A stretch of 64,000 nucleotides of DNA, taken from assembly GCF_000373265.1 (NCBI RefSeq), contig NZ_KB890766.1:92588-156587 (forward strand), given 5' to 3'. Position numbers and translations under genes: made by a program. Below the pieces are notes generated by a model. The model worked only from the letters and a program-made list of their open reading frames with translations, did no database searches and was not told the origin of the DNA. This DNA comes from Pontibacter roseus DSM 17521. GTDB lineage: Bacteria > Bacteroidota > Bacteroidia > Cytophagales > Hymenobacteraceae. Below, piece after piece: positions 50,449 through 59,073 of this stretch. Within the stretch, counting starts at the first letter, position 1. Every line of letters begins with the position of its first letter.

Positions 50449-50746
50449 GGTATACCTGCGTTGGTGTAGGGAGATTTTCCTCCTATAGTATACGCGGCTC
50501 CGTTCGTTCCGAAACCTTCGTGCTCGTATTAGACTGACCCGCCTGCGCATGCGATAGCATAAAAGCGCAGGTCCAGGCTTTTCAAGCTGGTTCGGGCGAT
50601 AGGTATGGGAAGTGCACTAGCGTCTTTCACTATAGGTTATGCGCGGTATAGGGTATTTTGAAGTGCTTTTTTGACTCTTTGAAGGTATAATCCGTACATG
50701 CAACAACAAAAAAATAAGTTTCCATAAGCTTTTCACCTATAGTCAT

Positions 50747-52888
50747 ATGAACATTACTGTATACCCTGGCAGCCCTTACCCACTGGGCGCTACCTGGGAT
50801 GGAGAGGGGGTGAACTTCGCCCTTTACGCTGACAACGCGACCGGAGTAGAGCTCTGCCTGTTCAACACCACCGAAGACGAGACGGAAGCCGTCAAGATAA
50901 AGATATCGGAGCGCACCCACCAGGTATGGCACGTATACCTGCCCGAGATAAAGCCGGGCCAACTGTACGGCTACCGCGTCTATGGGCCCTTTGAACCGGA
51001 GAACGGTCACCGCTTCAACCCGAACAAACTGCTCATAGACCCCTATGCCAAGGCTATCTCTGGCACCATCAACTGGCACGATTCCCTGTTCGCTTACAAA
51101 GTGGGAGACCCGAAAGAGGACCTGAGCTTCAGCGAACTCGACAGTGCCCCTTTCATACCATGCAGCGTGGTAGTGGACCCGACCTTCGACTGGCAAGGCG
51201 ATAAGCCACCGAAGGTTCCTTACCACAAGTCCATCATCTATGAGGCGCATGTCAAGGGCCTTACCAAGCTGCACCCCGATATTCCGGAGGAGATTAGAGG
51301 AACTTACGCTGCCATTGGGCACCCGGTCACCATCAACTACCTCAAAGAGCTCGGCATCACGGCCATCGAGCTGATGCCGGTGCACCACTTCATCACAGAC
51401 CGCCACCTGACCGAAAAGGGACTCACCAACTACTGGGGCTACAACTCCATCGGCTTCTTTGCGCCGGATGTGCGCTACTCCAGCAGCGGCACGCTAGGTG
51501 AGCAGGTGGTCGAGTTCAAGAACATGGTCAAGGAACTGCACAAGGCAGGTATAGAGGTGATTCTGGATGTGGTGTACAACCACACCGGCGAGGGCAACCA
51601 GATGGGCCCCACGCTGTCGTTCCGGGGCGTGGACAACTCCTCTTACTACCGGCTGGTGGAAGACGACAAGCGCTTCTACATGGACTATACCGGCACGGGC
51701 AACACCCTCAACGCCATGATGCCGCCGGTGCTGCGCCTCATCATGGACAGCCTGCGCTACTGGATTCTGGAGATGCACGTCGATGGCTTCCGCTTTGACC
51801 TGGCCGCCACCCTGGCGCGTGAGCTGCACGAGGTGGACCGCCTCGGTTCCTTCTTCGACATCATCCACCAGGACCCGGTCATCTCGCAGGTCAAGCTCAT
51901 CGCCGAGCCTTGGGACATTGGCGAAGGCGGCTACCTGGTGGGCAAGTTCCCGCCGGGCTGGGCCGAATGGAACGGCAAGTACCGCGACTGCATCCGGGAC
52001 TACTGGCGCGGCGAGGGAGGCACCTTGGGTGAGTTCGCCGAGCGCTTCACGGGCAGCTCCGATTTGTACCGCGACGACTTTCGACGCCCGACCGCCAGCA
52101 TCAACTTTGTGACAGCGCATGACGGTTTTACGCTGAACGACCTGGTGTCGTACAACGAGAAGCACAACGAGGCCAACGGCGAAGACAACAACGACGGCGA
52201 GAGCCACAACCGCTCCTGGAACTGCGGGGCGGAAGGCCCCACGAAAGACAACAAGGTGAACGAGTTGCGGCAGCGCCAGAAACGCAATTTCCTGGCCACG
52301 CTCTTCTTGTCGCAGGGGGTGCCGATGCTGGTGGCCGGGGATGAACTGAGCCGCACCCAGCAGGGCAACAACAACGCCTACTGCCAGGACAATGAGATAT
52401 CTTGGCTCAACTGGCTGACCGCTGACAAAGAACTGCTGGAGTTCACCCGCAAGGTCATCAGCCTGCGCAAAAACCACCCGGTGTTCTGCCGCCGCCGCTG
52501 GTTCCAGGGGCAGCCCATCAAAGGGGTAGGCGTGGAGGACATCGCCTGGTTCCAGGCCGACGGGTCGGAGATGGATGAGGAGCAATGGAACCAGGACCAT
52601 GCCAAGTCGCTCGGCGTGTTCCTGAACGGCAGGGGCCTGCACTCGGTGGGCCCAAAAGGCGAGCAGATAATAGACGACAGCTTCTACATCATCTTCAACG
52701 CACACCACGAGGCGCTGGATTTCACCGTTCCTGCCGCGCGGTATGGCACGCATTGGACCCGGATACTGGATACCTGTTGCTACGACATCAGTGATAAGAA
52801 AGAGGGCATAGAGGCCGGTAAAACCATACAGGTAGAGGGGCGCTCTATCATCATGCTGCATCACCCCACTTCAAAATTAGTGGAGTAG
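50747..52888 (+). CDS. glgX: Glycogen debranching enzyme GlgX-type (GH13)
   Basis: A 713-residue glycoside hydrolase of family GH13 that removes branches from glycogen or isoamylose-type polymers. An N-terminal CBM48 (about 1-110; YPLGATWDGEGVNFALYADN) precedes the barrel. Catalytic residues are D351 (DGFRFDLAA), E387 (LIAEPWD) and D459 (FVTAHDGFT). The region GVPMLVAGDELSRTQQGNNN is diagnostic for GlgX/isoamylase. Start ATG 50747; a strong terminator follows. The length matches GlgX. No other glg gene is in the window. Confidence 0.94.
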   Translation: MNITVYPGSPYPLGATWDGEGVNFALYADNATGVELCLFNTTEDETEAVKIKISERTHQVWHVYLPEIKPGQLYGYRVYGPFEPENGHRFNPNKLLIDPYAKAISGTINWHDSLFAYKVGDPKEDLSFSELDSAPFIPCSVVVDPTFDWQGDKPPKVPYHKSIIYEAHVKGLTKLHPDIPEEIRGTYAAIGHPVTINYLKELGITAIELMPVHHFITDRHLTEKGLTNYWGYNSIGFFAPDVRYSSSGTLGEQVVEFKNMVKELHKAGIEVILDVVYNHTGEGNQMGPTLSFRGVDNSSYYRLVEDDKRFYMDYTGTGNTLNAMMPPVLRLIMDSLRYWILEMHVDGFRFDLAATLARELHEVDRLGSFFDIIHQDPVISQVKLIAEPWDIGEGGYLVGKFPPGWAEWNGKYRDCIRDYWRGEGGTLGEFAERFTGSSDLYRDDFRRPTASINFVTAHDGFTLNDLVSYNEKHNEANGEDNNDGESHNRSWNCGAEGPTKDNKVNELRQRQKRNFLATLFLSQGVPMLVAGDELSRTQQGNNNAYCQDNEISWLNWLTADKELLEFTRKVISLRKNHPVFCRRRWFQGQPIKGVGVEDIAWFQADGSEMDEEQWNQDHAKSLGVFLNGRGLHSVGPKGEQIIDDSFYIIFNAHHEALDFTVPAARYGTHWTRILDTCCYDISDKKEGIEAGKTIQVEGRSIIMLHHPTSKLVE

Positions 52889-52892
52889 ATTT

Positions 52893-52940
52893 CAGGTATG
52901 GGAGGCAACGCAGAAGAGTCGCCTCCCATACCTGTTTTAT
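52893..52940 (+). terminator. Terminator of glgX built from the CAGGTAT word
   Basis: CAGGTATGGGAGGC (52893-52906) pairs perfectly with GCCTCCCATACCTG (52921-52934), followed by TTTTAT. Both arms contain the word that is iterated across the window. Confidence 0.88.
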
Positions 52941-52963
52941 ATCCAACCCAAAAAATGATTATT

Positions 52964-53254
52964 ATGGAAATCAACATCACACACGATAAGAAATACCAGC
53001 AATTCACCGCTTCCTTAGGCAATGACGAAGAGGCGAAACTGGCCTATGCCACGCCTGAGCCGGATGTGCTGAACTTCACCCATACCTTCGTGCCGGAGTC
53101 GGCGCGGGGCAAAGGCATTGCCAATAAACTGATAGAAGAGGGCCTGTGCTATGCCGAGCAGAACGGCCTGCAGGTGGTGGCCACATGTCCGGTGGTGCAA
53201 AAGTTCATACAAAAAAACCCGGACTACCACCGGCTCCTGAAAAGCGACAGCTAA
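52964..53254 (+). CDS. YjdJ-type GNAT N-acetyltransferase
   Basis: A 96-residue minimal GNAT of the YidJ/NATD1-like group. The acetyl-CoA block is FVPESARGKGIANKLIEEGL, followed by VVATCPVVQKFIQKNPDY, characteristic of this group. The first part, including EAKLAYATPEPDVLNFTHT, fits. Another ATG three codons upstream (52955) is equally possible. It starts right after the glgX terminator. Substrate unknown. Confidence 0.88.
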   Translation: MEINITHDKKYQQFTASLGNDEEAKLAYATPEPDVLNFTHTFVPESARGKGIANKLIEEGLCYAEQNGLQVVATCPVVQKFIQKNPDYHRLLKSDS

Positions 53255-53344
53255 GGCAGGACCCCGTTTCAGGTATAGGTATAGGAATTAGGTAATGGTA
53301 ATAGTGTATGCGGCAATAGGGAAGTGAAGGGTGCCTGTAGGGTA

Positions 53345-53626
53345 TCAGGACTTATGGAGGGCGATGTAGGTGAGCGCGGAAAGGATGAGCGGGTGTTTCT
53401 CCTTCATTTTCTCCAGCAGTTGCTCCATCACCAGGTAATCGCTCACGCTGGTGCTGATTTCATCGCACAGCAGCAGGTACTTATACCTGATGACCCCAAT
53501 GTAGCATTTGTCATCGTTGTTGAGCAGGTAATTACAGATGTTGAGGTATAGCTCCTGAGCCTCCTTTGCCCTGAGCTCCACTTGCAAGGTGTCTTTGATT
53601 GCTTTCTTGGCACTTTTCTTCTGCAT
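53345..53626 (-). CDS. Small helical protein of unknown function
   Basis: A 93-residue, mostly helical protein starting MQKKSAKKAIKDTLQVELRA. Charged segments (KAKEAQ-like, EQLLEKMKEKH) and a short Cys-containing loop (NNDDKCYIGVIR) are visible. ATG 53626. It lies alone between the GNAT and YceI genes. No family recognised. Confidence 0.6.
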   Translation of the reverse strand: MQKKSAKKAIKDTLQVELRAKEAQELYLNICNYLLNNDDKCYIGVIRYKYLLLCDEISTSVSDYLVMEQLLEKMKEKHPLILSALTYIALHKS

Positions 53627-53816
53627 AGTAGTAAGAGGCGTTAGTTCTACAGATACAACTGTTGTAATACGACGACAGCCGATAGGGTTTGTCTATATAC
53701 CCATAAAAAATGACGAAGGGTCAGTTACCGGCTTCTCCAGCATTGATTCATTAGCAGCAGGAAGCAAGCCGCGCCTGTTGATGCCTGGCGCTGGGCTCTG
53801 TCCCAGAGAAGCAAAT

Positions 53817-54356
53817 TTAGCCTTCCTGCCTCACCAGCTGTATTTCGCAGTGTATCCTTATTTCGTCGCTTACCACCACGCTTCCTGCCTCGGTCACGGC
53901 ATCCCATGTGAGGCCGAACTCCTTACGATTCACTTTGCCGTCCACGCTGAAGCCGGCTTTCGTCTGACCGTAGGGGTCAACCACTGTGCCGTGGTATTCT
54001 ACATCTAAAGTGATGGGCTTGGTGGTGCCGCGTATGGTAAGGTCACCTGTCAGTTTCTCAAATCCTGCGCTCATCTCCTCGTAGTTTCTGCCTTCAAACC
54101 GGAGCTGCTCGTGGCTGGCGGCGTCAAAAAAGTCAGGTGACTTCAGGTGCGTGTCGCGCTGTTCGTTGTTGGTGCTGATGGAGTCGATGTCGGCCGTGAA
54201 CACGATGCTCTTGGTTTTGTGGAAGTCGTCTCCTTCCGTTTCCACCTCCAGGTTGAACTTGCTGAAGTAGCCTGTGACGGTCGTAATCATCAGGTGGCGC
54301 ACCTTAAACTGGATTTCGCTGTGTGTGGGGTCTATCACCCATTTGGTTGTCGCCAT
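53817..54356 (-). CDS. YceI-family lipocalin-like protein
   Basis: A 179-residue YceI-type beta-barrel that binds isoprenoid-like lipids. The start WVIDPTHSEIQFKVRHLMIT, IDSISTNNEQRDTHLKSPDF and GDLTIRGTTKPITLDVEY are family signatures, and it ends VVVSDEIRIHCEIQL. There is no signal peptide, unlike E. coli YceI, so it would act in the cytoplasm. Start ATG 54356. Often induced by stress in other bacteria; no operator was seen here. Confidence 0.93.
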   Translation of the reverse strand: MATTKWVIDPTHSEIQFKVRHLMITTVTGYFSKFNLEVETEGDDFHKTKSIVFTADIDSISTNNEQRDTHLKSPDFFDAASHEQLRFEGRNYEEMSAGFEKLTGDLTIRGTTKPITLDVEYHGTVVDPYGQTKAGFSVDGKVNRKEFGLTWDAVTEAGSVVVSDEIRIHCEIQLVRQEG

Positions 54357-54421
54357 AGCGTTTCGTTTTTTTAGGTATAAGAGATTATATTACTGTACAC
54401 ATTGGTATTGGGTTGCCCTGG

Positions 54422-54883
54422 TTAGCGCCCGTCCAACCGGTCAGGGTCATTGCCCGCCTGGAAAGTAGCAACCGCCTCTTTGTTGTTGAAAAGGGTGAGC
54501 ACGTCTCCTGCAATCCGGAAAGAGTCCACATGCTCGAGTATGGCTATCAGAAAATTCTCCTGTTCGATATCGGGACACATCATACGGGTGGTGGCGAGGT
54601 TAGTCAGGCGCAGCGAGCTGTTGTTGAGCTCGTAGCGGCCAGTCAGTCGGTTGCAGCCGCCATAGCCCTTCACCTCATCACTCGCCTCCTCAAAGCGGAT
54701 GTAGGCCGTGCTGGTACTCGGCACGTCTGGCACATCCTGTCCTTTGAGTGAAACCAGCATCCAATAAGAGCCCTGTATGCCGGACACCCCTTCTGAGAAC
54801 TGCCTGTTCTTCTCCGTGACGGTGCAGGAGCAGAGGGCAATCAGGAACATAGAAAGGAAGGTATAGCGTAGCAACTGTTTCAT
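54422..54883 (-). CDS. META-domain (HslJ-like) lipoprotein
   Basis: A 153-residue lipoprotein. The signal runs MKQLLRYTFLSMFLIALC, ending CSC with the lipid Cys near residue 20. The META domain contains GSYWMLVSLKGQDVPDV, GYGGCNRLTGRYEL and LATTRMMCPDIEQENFL, typical of HslJ, a heat-shock and novobiocin-resistance protein of Proteobacteria. ATG 54883 is chosen for the signal. Two Cys in the domain are in the usual places. Confidence 0.9.
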   Translation of the reverse strand: MKQLLRYTFLSMFLIALCSCTVTEKNRQFSEGVSGIQGSYWMLVSLKGQDVPDVPSTSTAYIRFEEASDEVKGYGGCNRLTGRYELNNSSLRLTNLATTRMMCPDIEQENFLIAILEHVDSFRIAGDVLTLFNNKEAVATFQAGNDPDRLDGR

Positions 54884-54971
54884 AAAGTCAATCTTGTAGT
54901 TGTTGTGTATAACCGGCAGGCGCTGGCTATTCCCCCTGCTTACGCAGTGGTGCACAATAAGGTATGGGTAG

Positions 54972-55015
54972 GGGAAAAAGGAGCGGGAGACGCCCGTGTG
55001 GTTACGCCTCCCGCT
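54972..55015 (-). terminator. Terminator of the disordered-protein gene
   Basis: AGCGGGAG pairs with CTCCCGCT around an 18-nt loop that adds further pairs. On the minus strand it is followed by CCTTTTTCCCC, 7 bases after the stop codon. Confidence 0.75.
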
Positions 55016-55021
55016 GTCTTT

Positions 55022-55945
55022 TTATTTTTGGTACCCGCGTACGCTTGGTCCATAGTTGGTTATGGGAGAGCTGGCGGAGTAGTCAGGTCCGGAGCTTTGG
55101 CCATAGCCTCTGGGGCTGCGGCTCGGGTAGTCATCGCTGGTGCGGTCGAACGTGCCCTCGTCCCGGTCCTGGCCATGGTCGGCTAGGTAAGCTCTGTTGG
55201 AGCTGTAGCTGCCGGTGGCGTAGTTGTCGTCGCGGCCCTGGCGGTCACGGTTGCGGTGGTCGTAATTGGTGCCGTAGCGGTTGCCGTAGTCATTGTCGCT
55301 GCTGCTGCTCGAATGCTCGCCGCGGTCGTAGTAGCGGTCATCCAGGCTTTCGGGGTTGTCTACGCTGCGTCTGCCGTCCTGCTGGCCGTGGGCATAGTTG
55401 TAACGCTCATCCTGTCCATACTGGTCGAACCTTCTGCCATGGCCGGTCTGCTGGTAGCTGTTGTCCTGACGGGAGTAGCGACGGTTGCTGTGGTCCACAT
55501 CACTCTCGCTGCGCCAGCCTGTGCCACGGGTTTTCTCATAGCCTCCCTGGCGCTGGTAGTTCATGTAGGGGTTGGGGTCGCCGTAGCGGTAGTGGTCGCT
55601 GCTCTGGGACCGGCTGCCCGAGCCATAGTTGTAGTTGTCTCTGTCGCTGTTGCCGCCCCATTCGTTCTGGTGCATCTGGCCTTGGGTATGGCGGTTGTCC
55701 TGGTCGTAGTTGCTGCGCCAGCTGCTGGCTCCGTAGCCGCCCCCGGGCCCTGATGCTGAGTCACCGTAGTTGCGCCCCTGGCTTCTCACGTCGCGGTACT
55801 CATGTTGCTGGTCAGGCATACCGTAATAGTTGCCACGGCTCTCGTAGCGCGTCAGGTAATTGGACAGGTCATGGTCAGGGTTCTGGTTGCCACGCGAGTG
55901 CTGATTCTGGTAGCCGCTGTCGTAGTTTCTTTCGTTATGTCTCAT
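55022..55945 (-). CDS. Highly polar, intrinsically disordered Tyr/Arg/Gly/Ser/Asp-rich protein
   Basis: A 307-residue protein with almost no hydrophobic residues. It is rich in Tyr, Arg, Gly, Asp, Asn, Ser and Gln, in loose RNY-, DRY- and YGQ-type patterns (RHNERNYDSGYQNQHS, SDRDNYNYGSGSR, RYDQYGQDERYNY-like). A run of five Ser (EHSSSSSDN) lies near residue 216. There is no signal peptide or domain. Tyr and Arg spaced by polar residues resemble the stickers of proteins that form condensates. Polar disordered proteins also occur in desiccation- and radiation-tolerant relatives. Both ideas are inference. The strong coding bias, ATG 55945 and own terminator support a real gene; the long antisense frames are shadows of its GC-rich codons. 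Confidence 0.78.
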   Translation of the reverse strand: MRHNERNYDSGYQNQHSRGNQNPDHDLSNYLTRYESRGNYYGMPDQQHEYRDVRSQGRNYGDSASGPGGGYGASSWRSNYDQDNRHTQGQMHQNEWGGNSDRDNYNYGSGSRSQSSDHYRYGDPNPYMNYQRQGGYEKTRGTGWRSESDVDHSNRRYSRQDNSYQQTGHGRRFDQYGQDERYNYAHGQQDGRRSVDNPESLDDRYYDRGEHSSSSSDNDYGNRYGTNYDHRNRDRQGRDDNYATGSYSSNRAYLADHGQDRDEGTFDRTSDDYPSRSPRGYGQSSGPDYSASSPITNYGPSVRGYQK

Positions 55946-56071
55946 AGTTTCTTTGGTTTAGGTTCTGAAATAAGATATGCTTATAAACGGCCCCAAGCCG
56001 GCAGTGTTTGCTTGAGCCTGCAAAATGGCCCCTGGTGCTGACAGGGCGCCTGTTCTGCTATACCTGCTCCC

Positions 56072-56758
56072 TCAAGATGCTGCGGTGGAGCCAGTTGGCA
56101 GGATGTGGTAGGGCCCGAGATGCAGCGGAATGGCTCCGGCGGCCTCAATTTGCACGCGCGCCGGAAGCGGCAGAGCCGGATTCTGGGTGGGGAACCAGGG
56201 GCGCTGCTCCTTCGAAACCACGAACATGCCCGTTTCATCCCCTACTGCCTCAAACAGGGGGGAGGCTGATTTCCAGCGCGTCAGGTGGAGGCCGCCCTTG
56301 AGTTGCTGCGCGAAGAGCGGCACGTCAGTCGCGGTCATACCCACTTCTGCAATGCCCCTTAGCTGCTCCGGCCCGAAGGGAGTATCCGCTGGCGCGGCGG
56401 ACCGGTGCGCGATGAACTCCAGAATATTGAATTCGGCATCGTAAAAATACAGGGCTTGGGCATCCCACAGCTCGTGGTGCACGATGGGAGAAGTGGCGCC
56501 AGGCGCATACAGAAAAGCCACCCGCTGGTGCAGCCACGCCCTCGCCTCCTCGATTTTGTCGCCAGGTATGCTGAAAGCGAAGTGGTAGGGACCGTCCAAG
56601 CCTGCACTCGCCTTCCGGAAGGTGATGGTGCTATGCCCTGCCTGCACCGCGAACTGCTGGTCATCCTCAGACAACAGGGGCAACCCAAGCACCTCAGTAT
56701 AAAACCTTTGCTGCTTTTGCAGCTGGGTACTCAGAATCTCTAGCGAAAGTATTTTCAT
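56072..56758 (-). CDS. VOC-family (glyoxalase/dioxygenase fold) protein
   Basis: A 228-residue protein with two beta-alpha-beta-beta-beta modules of the vicinal-oxygen-chelate fold. It opens MKILSLEILSTQLQKQQRFY; module 1 ends DAEFNILEFIAHR. The second module (about 135-220) is more divergent. Possible metal ligands include the Glu of NILEFIAHR and His residues in PYHFAFSI and PIVHHELWD. Activity unknown. ATG 56758; divergent from the second catalase. Confidence 0.85.
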   Translation of the reverse strand: MKILSLEILSTQLQKQQRFYTEVLGLPLLSEDDQQFAVQAGHSTITFRKASAGLDGPYHFAFSIPGDKIEEARAWLHQRVAFLYAPGATSPIVHHELWDAQALYFYDAEFNILEFIAHRSAAPADTPFGPEQLRGIAEVGMTATDVPLFAQQLKGGLHLTRWKSASPLFEAVGDETGMFVVSKEQRPWFPTQNPALPLPARVQIEAAGAIPLHLGPYHILPTGSTAAS

Positions 56759-56948
56759 AAGGCTACTTATAAGACTTTGTCAATACGCATGATACGTAGG
56801 CAGCGGCGGGCGTATCGTCGGGAGGAACATTCGGGCAATTAGTTGGTTAGCTTTAGGTATAGCCTGGGTGTCAGGAGAAGCAACTAACAACCCCTTTGGT
56901 ATTAGCATCGTTAAATAATATCTGAAAATCTATCAAAAGCAGCAGGCC

Positions 56949-58598
56949 ATGAAAAAAAACGGAAGCACGAAAGGCAACGGACAAGACAAGTCTAAATACG
57001 CCAAAGCACAGAAATCCAGAAACGCCAGCCAAGGCAACACCCTTACTACCCGGCAGGGGCATCCTGTCACCGATAACCAGAACATCAGAACGGTAGGCAG
57101 CCGTGGGCCAGCCACCATGGAGAACTACCACTTCATTGAAAAGATATCGCATTTCGACCGAGAGCGTGTGCCGGAGCGCGTGGTGCACGCCAGAGGCGCG
57201 GGCGCACATGGCGTGTTTGTGTCCTATGGCATGGTGGGCAACGACCCGATTGAGAAGTTTACGCGTGCCAAAGTGTTTCAGAAAGGCAAGGAGACACCCA
57301 CTTTCGTGCGTTTCTCCACGGTGGGCCACGGCACGCACTCTCCGGAGACTCTTCGTGACCCGCGTGGCTTCGCTGTGAAGTTCTACACCGAAGAAGGGAA
57401 CTGGGACCTGGTGGGCAATAACCTGAAGATTTTCTTCATTCGGGATGCCATGAAGTTTCCGGACCTGATACACTCGCAGAAGCCCGACCCGGTGACCAAT
57501 ATCCAGAGCGCCGAGCGCATTTTCGACTTCTTCTCAGGCACTCCTGAGGCAACGCACATGGTGACCTTCCTGTACTCGCCTTGGGGTATACCGGCCAACT
57601 ACCGCCAGATGCAGGGCTCTGGTGTGAACACCTACAAATGGGTGAATGCCGATGGGGAGGCCGTGCTGGTGAAGTACCATTGGGAACCGTTGCAGGGTAT
57701 CCGTAACCTGACCCAGAAAGAGGCGCAGGAGGTACAAGGTAAGAACTTCAACCACGCCACTCAAGACTTATATGAGGCCATTGAGCGTGGCGATTTTCCG
57801 GAGTGGGAGCTGAACGTGCAGATACTCAGTGATGATGACCACCCGGAACTCGACTTCGACCCGCTGGACGATACCAAGCTTTGGCCAAAGGACCAGATTC
57901 CGTGGCACCCGGTAGGGAAGATGACCTTGAACCGTAACCCCGTGGACTATTTCAACGAGGTGGAGCTGTCGGCTTTCGGTACGGGTGTGCTGGTGGACGG
58001 GCTTGATTTCTCGGATGACAAGATGCTCCAGGGTCGTACGTTCTCCTACTCCGACACGCAGCGTTACCGCGTAGGCGCCAACTACCTGCAACTGCCTATT
58101 AACGCACCGAAAGTGCACGTGGCCACCAACCAGCGCGGCGGTCAGATGGCCTTTGACACCGACTTTGCAGAAGGGCAGAACATCCACGTGAACTACGAGC
58201 CATCTATACTGGGAGGTCTGAGCGAAGCGCCGAAACCTACCAAGGAATACACACCACGCTACGAGGCCAACCTGGTACGGCAGCCGATTGAGCGAGCCAA
58301 CCCGTTCAAGCAGGCCGGTGAGACGTTCCGCAACTTTGAGGACTGGGAGCGAGAAGAGCTGATTAACAACCTGGGCAATGACCTGGCCAAGTGCGACCCG
58401 CGTATTCAGGAGAAAATGCTGGAGCATTTCACTCAGGCTGACGAAGACTATGGTAGGCTTGTACGCGAGCGCATACATCAGGTCACGCAGGAGATTCAGA
58501 AGATGGCCAAAGGTATGGATGGCCCTATGGGCAATGTGACCGGCGAGGAAGGCGTGGAAGACGCGCAAAGCAGGTCACACGAAGCCAGACCTTATTGA
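56949..58598 (+). CDS. Heme catalase, second type
   Basis: A 549-residue monofunctional catalase, clearly different from katA at 572. A basic, Lys/Asn/Gln-rich N-terminal extension (about 45 residues) precedes the core. Catalytic H80 is in [12 protein letters not shown], Asn in [10 protein letters not shown], and the heme Tyr in [15 protein letters not shown]. It lacks the large-subunit C-terminal domain. Sequence style ([38 protein letters not shown]) resembles the KatX/KatB group of clade 1. Single gene with a strong terminator. A role in stationary phase or stress is plausible but not shown. Confidence 0.95.
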   Translation: MKKNGSTKGNGQDKSKYAKAQKSRNASQGNTLTTRQGHPVTDNQNIRTVGSRGPATMENYHFIEKISHFDRERVPERVVHARGAGAHGVFVSYGMVGNDPIEKFTRAKVFQKGKETPTFVRFSTVGHGTHSPETLRDPRGFAVKFYTEEGNWDLVGNNLKIFFIRDAMKFPDLIHSQKPDPVTNIQSAERIFDFFSGTPEATHMVTFLYSPWGIPANYRQMQGSGVNTYKWVNADGEAVLVKYHWEPLQGIRNLTQKEAQEVQGKNFNHATQDLYEAIERGDFPEWELNVQILSDDDHPELDFDPLDDTKLWPKDQIPWHPVGKMTLNRNPVDYFNEVELSAFGTGVLVDGLDFSDDKMLQGRTFSYSDTQRYRVGANYLQLPINAPKVHVATNQRGGQMAFDTDFAEGQNIHVNYEPSILGGLSEAPKPTKEYTPRYEANLVRQPIERANPFKQAGETFRNFEDWEREELINNLGNDLAKCDPRIQEKMLEHFTQADEDYGRLVRERIHQVTQEIQKMAKGMDGPMGNVTGEEGVEDAQSRSHEARPY

Positions 58599-58623
58599 TG
58601 ATTTGATTTTTTTTAGATATAGA

Positions 58624-58654
58624 AAGCCGCTCCCGCCAAGGGAGCGGCTTTTTT
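58624..58654 (+). terminator. Terminator of the second catalase
   Basis: AAGCCGCTCCC pairs perfectly with GGGAGCGGCTT around GCCAA, then TTTT, 25 bases after the stop. Confidence 0.92.
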
Positions 58655-58714
58655 CTTGCTTCTGCCAGAGACCCTACCCCCTGAACATCCAGCGAGGGGG
58701 AATTCTTGTCTCTG

Positions 58715-58907
58715 CTGTCATTCCGACGAAAGGAGGAATCTCATACCTTCCGGGCAGCACATCCAGCGCCAGCGCAGATGCGGCTTAGGAAGGAAACAGA
58801 GGAAAGCGCCAGATTCAGACCGACTCTCATGTATCACTATCGGTTCCCGCTGCGCTCACACCGGCGGTTGCCATGGTAAAAGTTTCCTCCTTTCGTCGGA
58901 ATGACAG
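58715..58907. repeat. Palindromic dispersed element, copy C
   Basis: A 193-bp element with inverted ends (CTGTCATTCCGACGAAAGG at the left, CTTTCGTCGGAATGACAG at the right) and a block related to CCAGCGCCAGCGCAGATGCG in copies A and B. The inner hairpin is decayed on the left (CACTATCGGT, 58835-58844), intact on the right (ACCGGCGGTT, 58860-58869), and its loop is TCCCGCTGCGCTCAC. It lies in the 475-base gap between catalase and rlmD; no gene is present there. Confidence 0.88.
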
Positions 58908-58943
58908 ATAATAAGAAATAACTGCTAGTTTGAGAGGTCCTCC

Positions 58944-58975
58944 TTCGAAGGGGGCAGGGGGATGTCAATCGTTCC
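58944..58975. repeat. G-rich dispersed repeat, copy 2
   Basis: Matches the repeat at 11150-11180 over its whole core (TTCGAAGGGGGCAGGGGGAT to AATCGTTCC) with one added C. As there, it lies within 130 bases of a copy of the palindromic element. Confidence 0.75.
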
Positions 58976-59058
58976 CAGAATCACTTCTTGGGAGAGGAAG
59001 GCTGGGTTAATCTCCAGGTATAGAAGTGGCCACTTTCCCACATCTCCCGATTTTTAGC

Positions 59059-59066
59059 TAATTTTG
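59059..59066 (+). promoter_or_regulatory. Possible -7 box of rlmD
   Basis: TAATTTTG matches TAnnTTTG. Transcription would begin about at the GTG start (59074), so the message may be leaderless. No -33 element is clear. Confidence 0.4.
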
Positions 59067-59073
59067 CAGCATC

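Noticed and set aside
54964..55947. Long plus-strand frames across 55-56 kb (up to about 330 codons, Cys/Gly/Arg-rich)
   Set aside because: They are antisense to the disordered-protein gene. Its polar codons read as Cys/Ser/Arg on the other strand; no start signal or family is seen.
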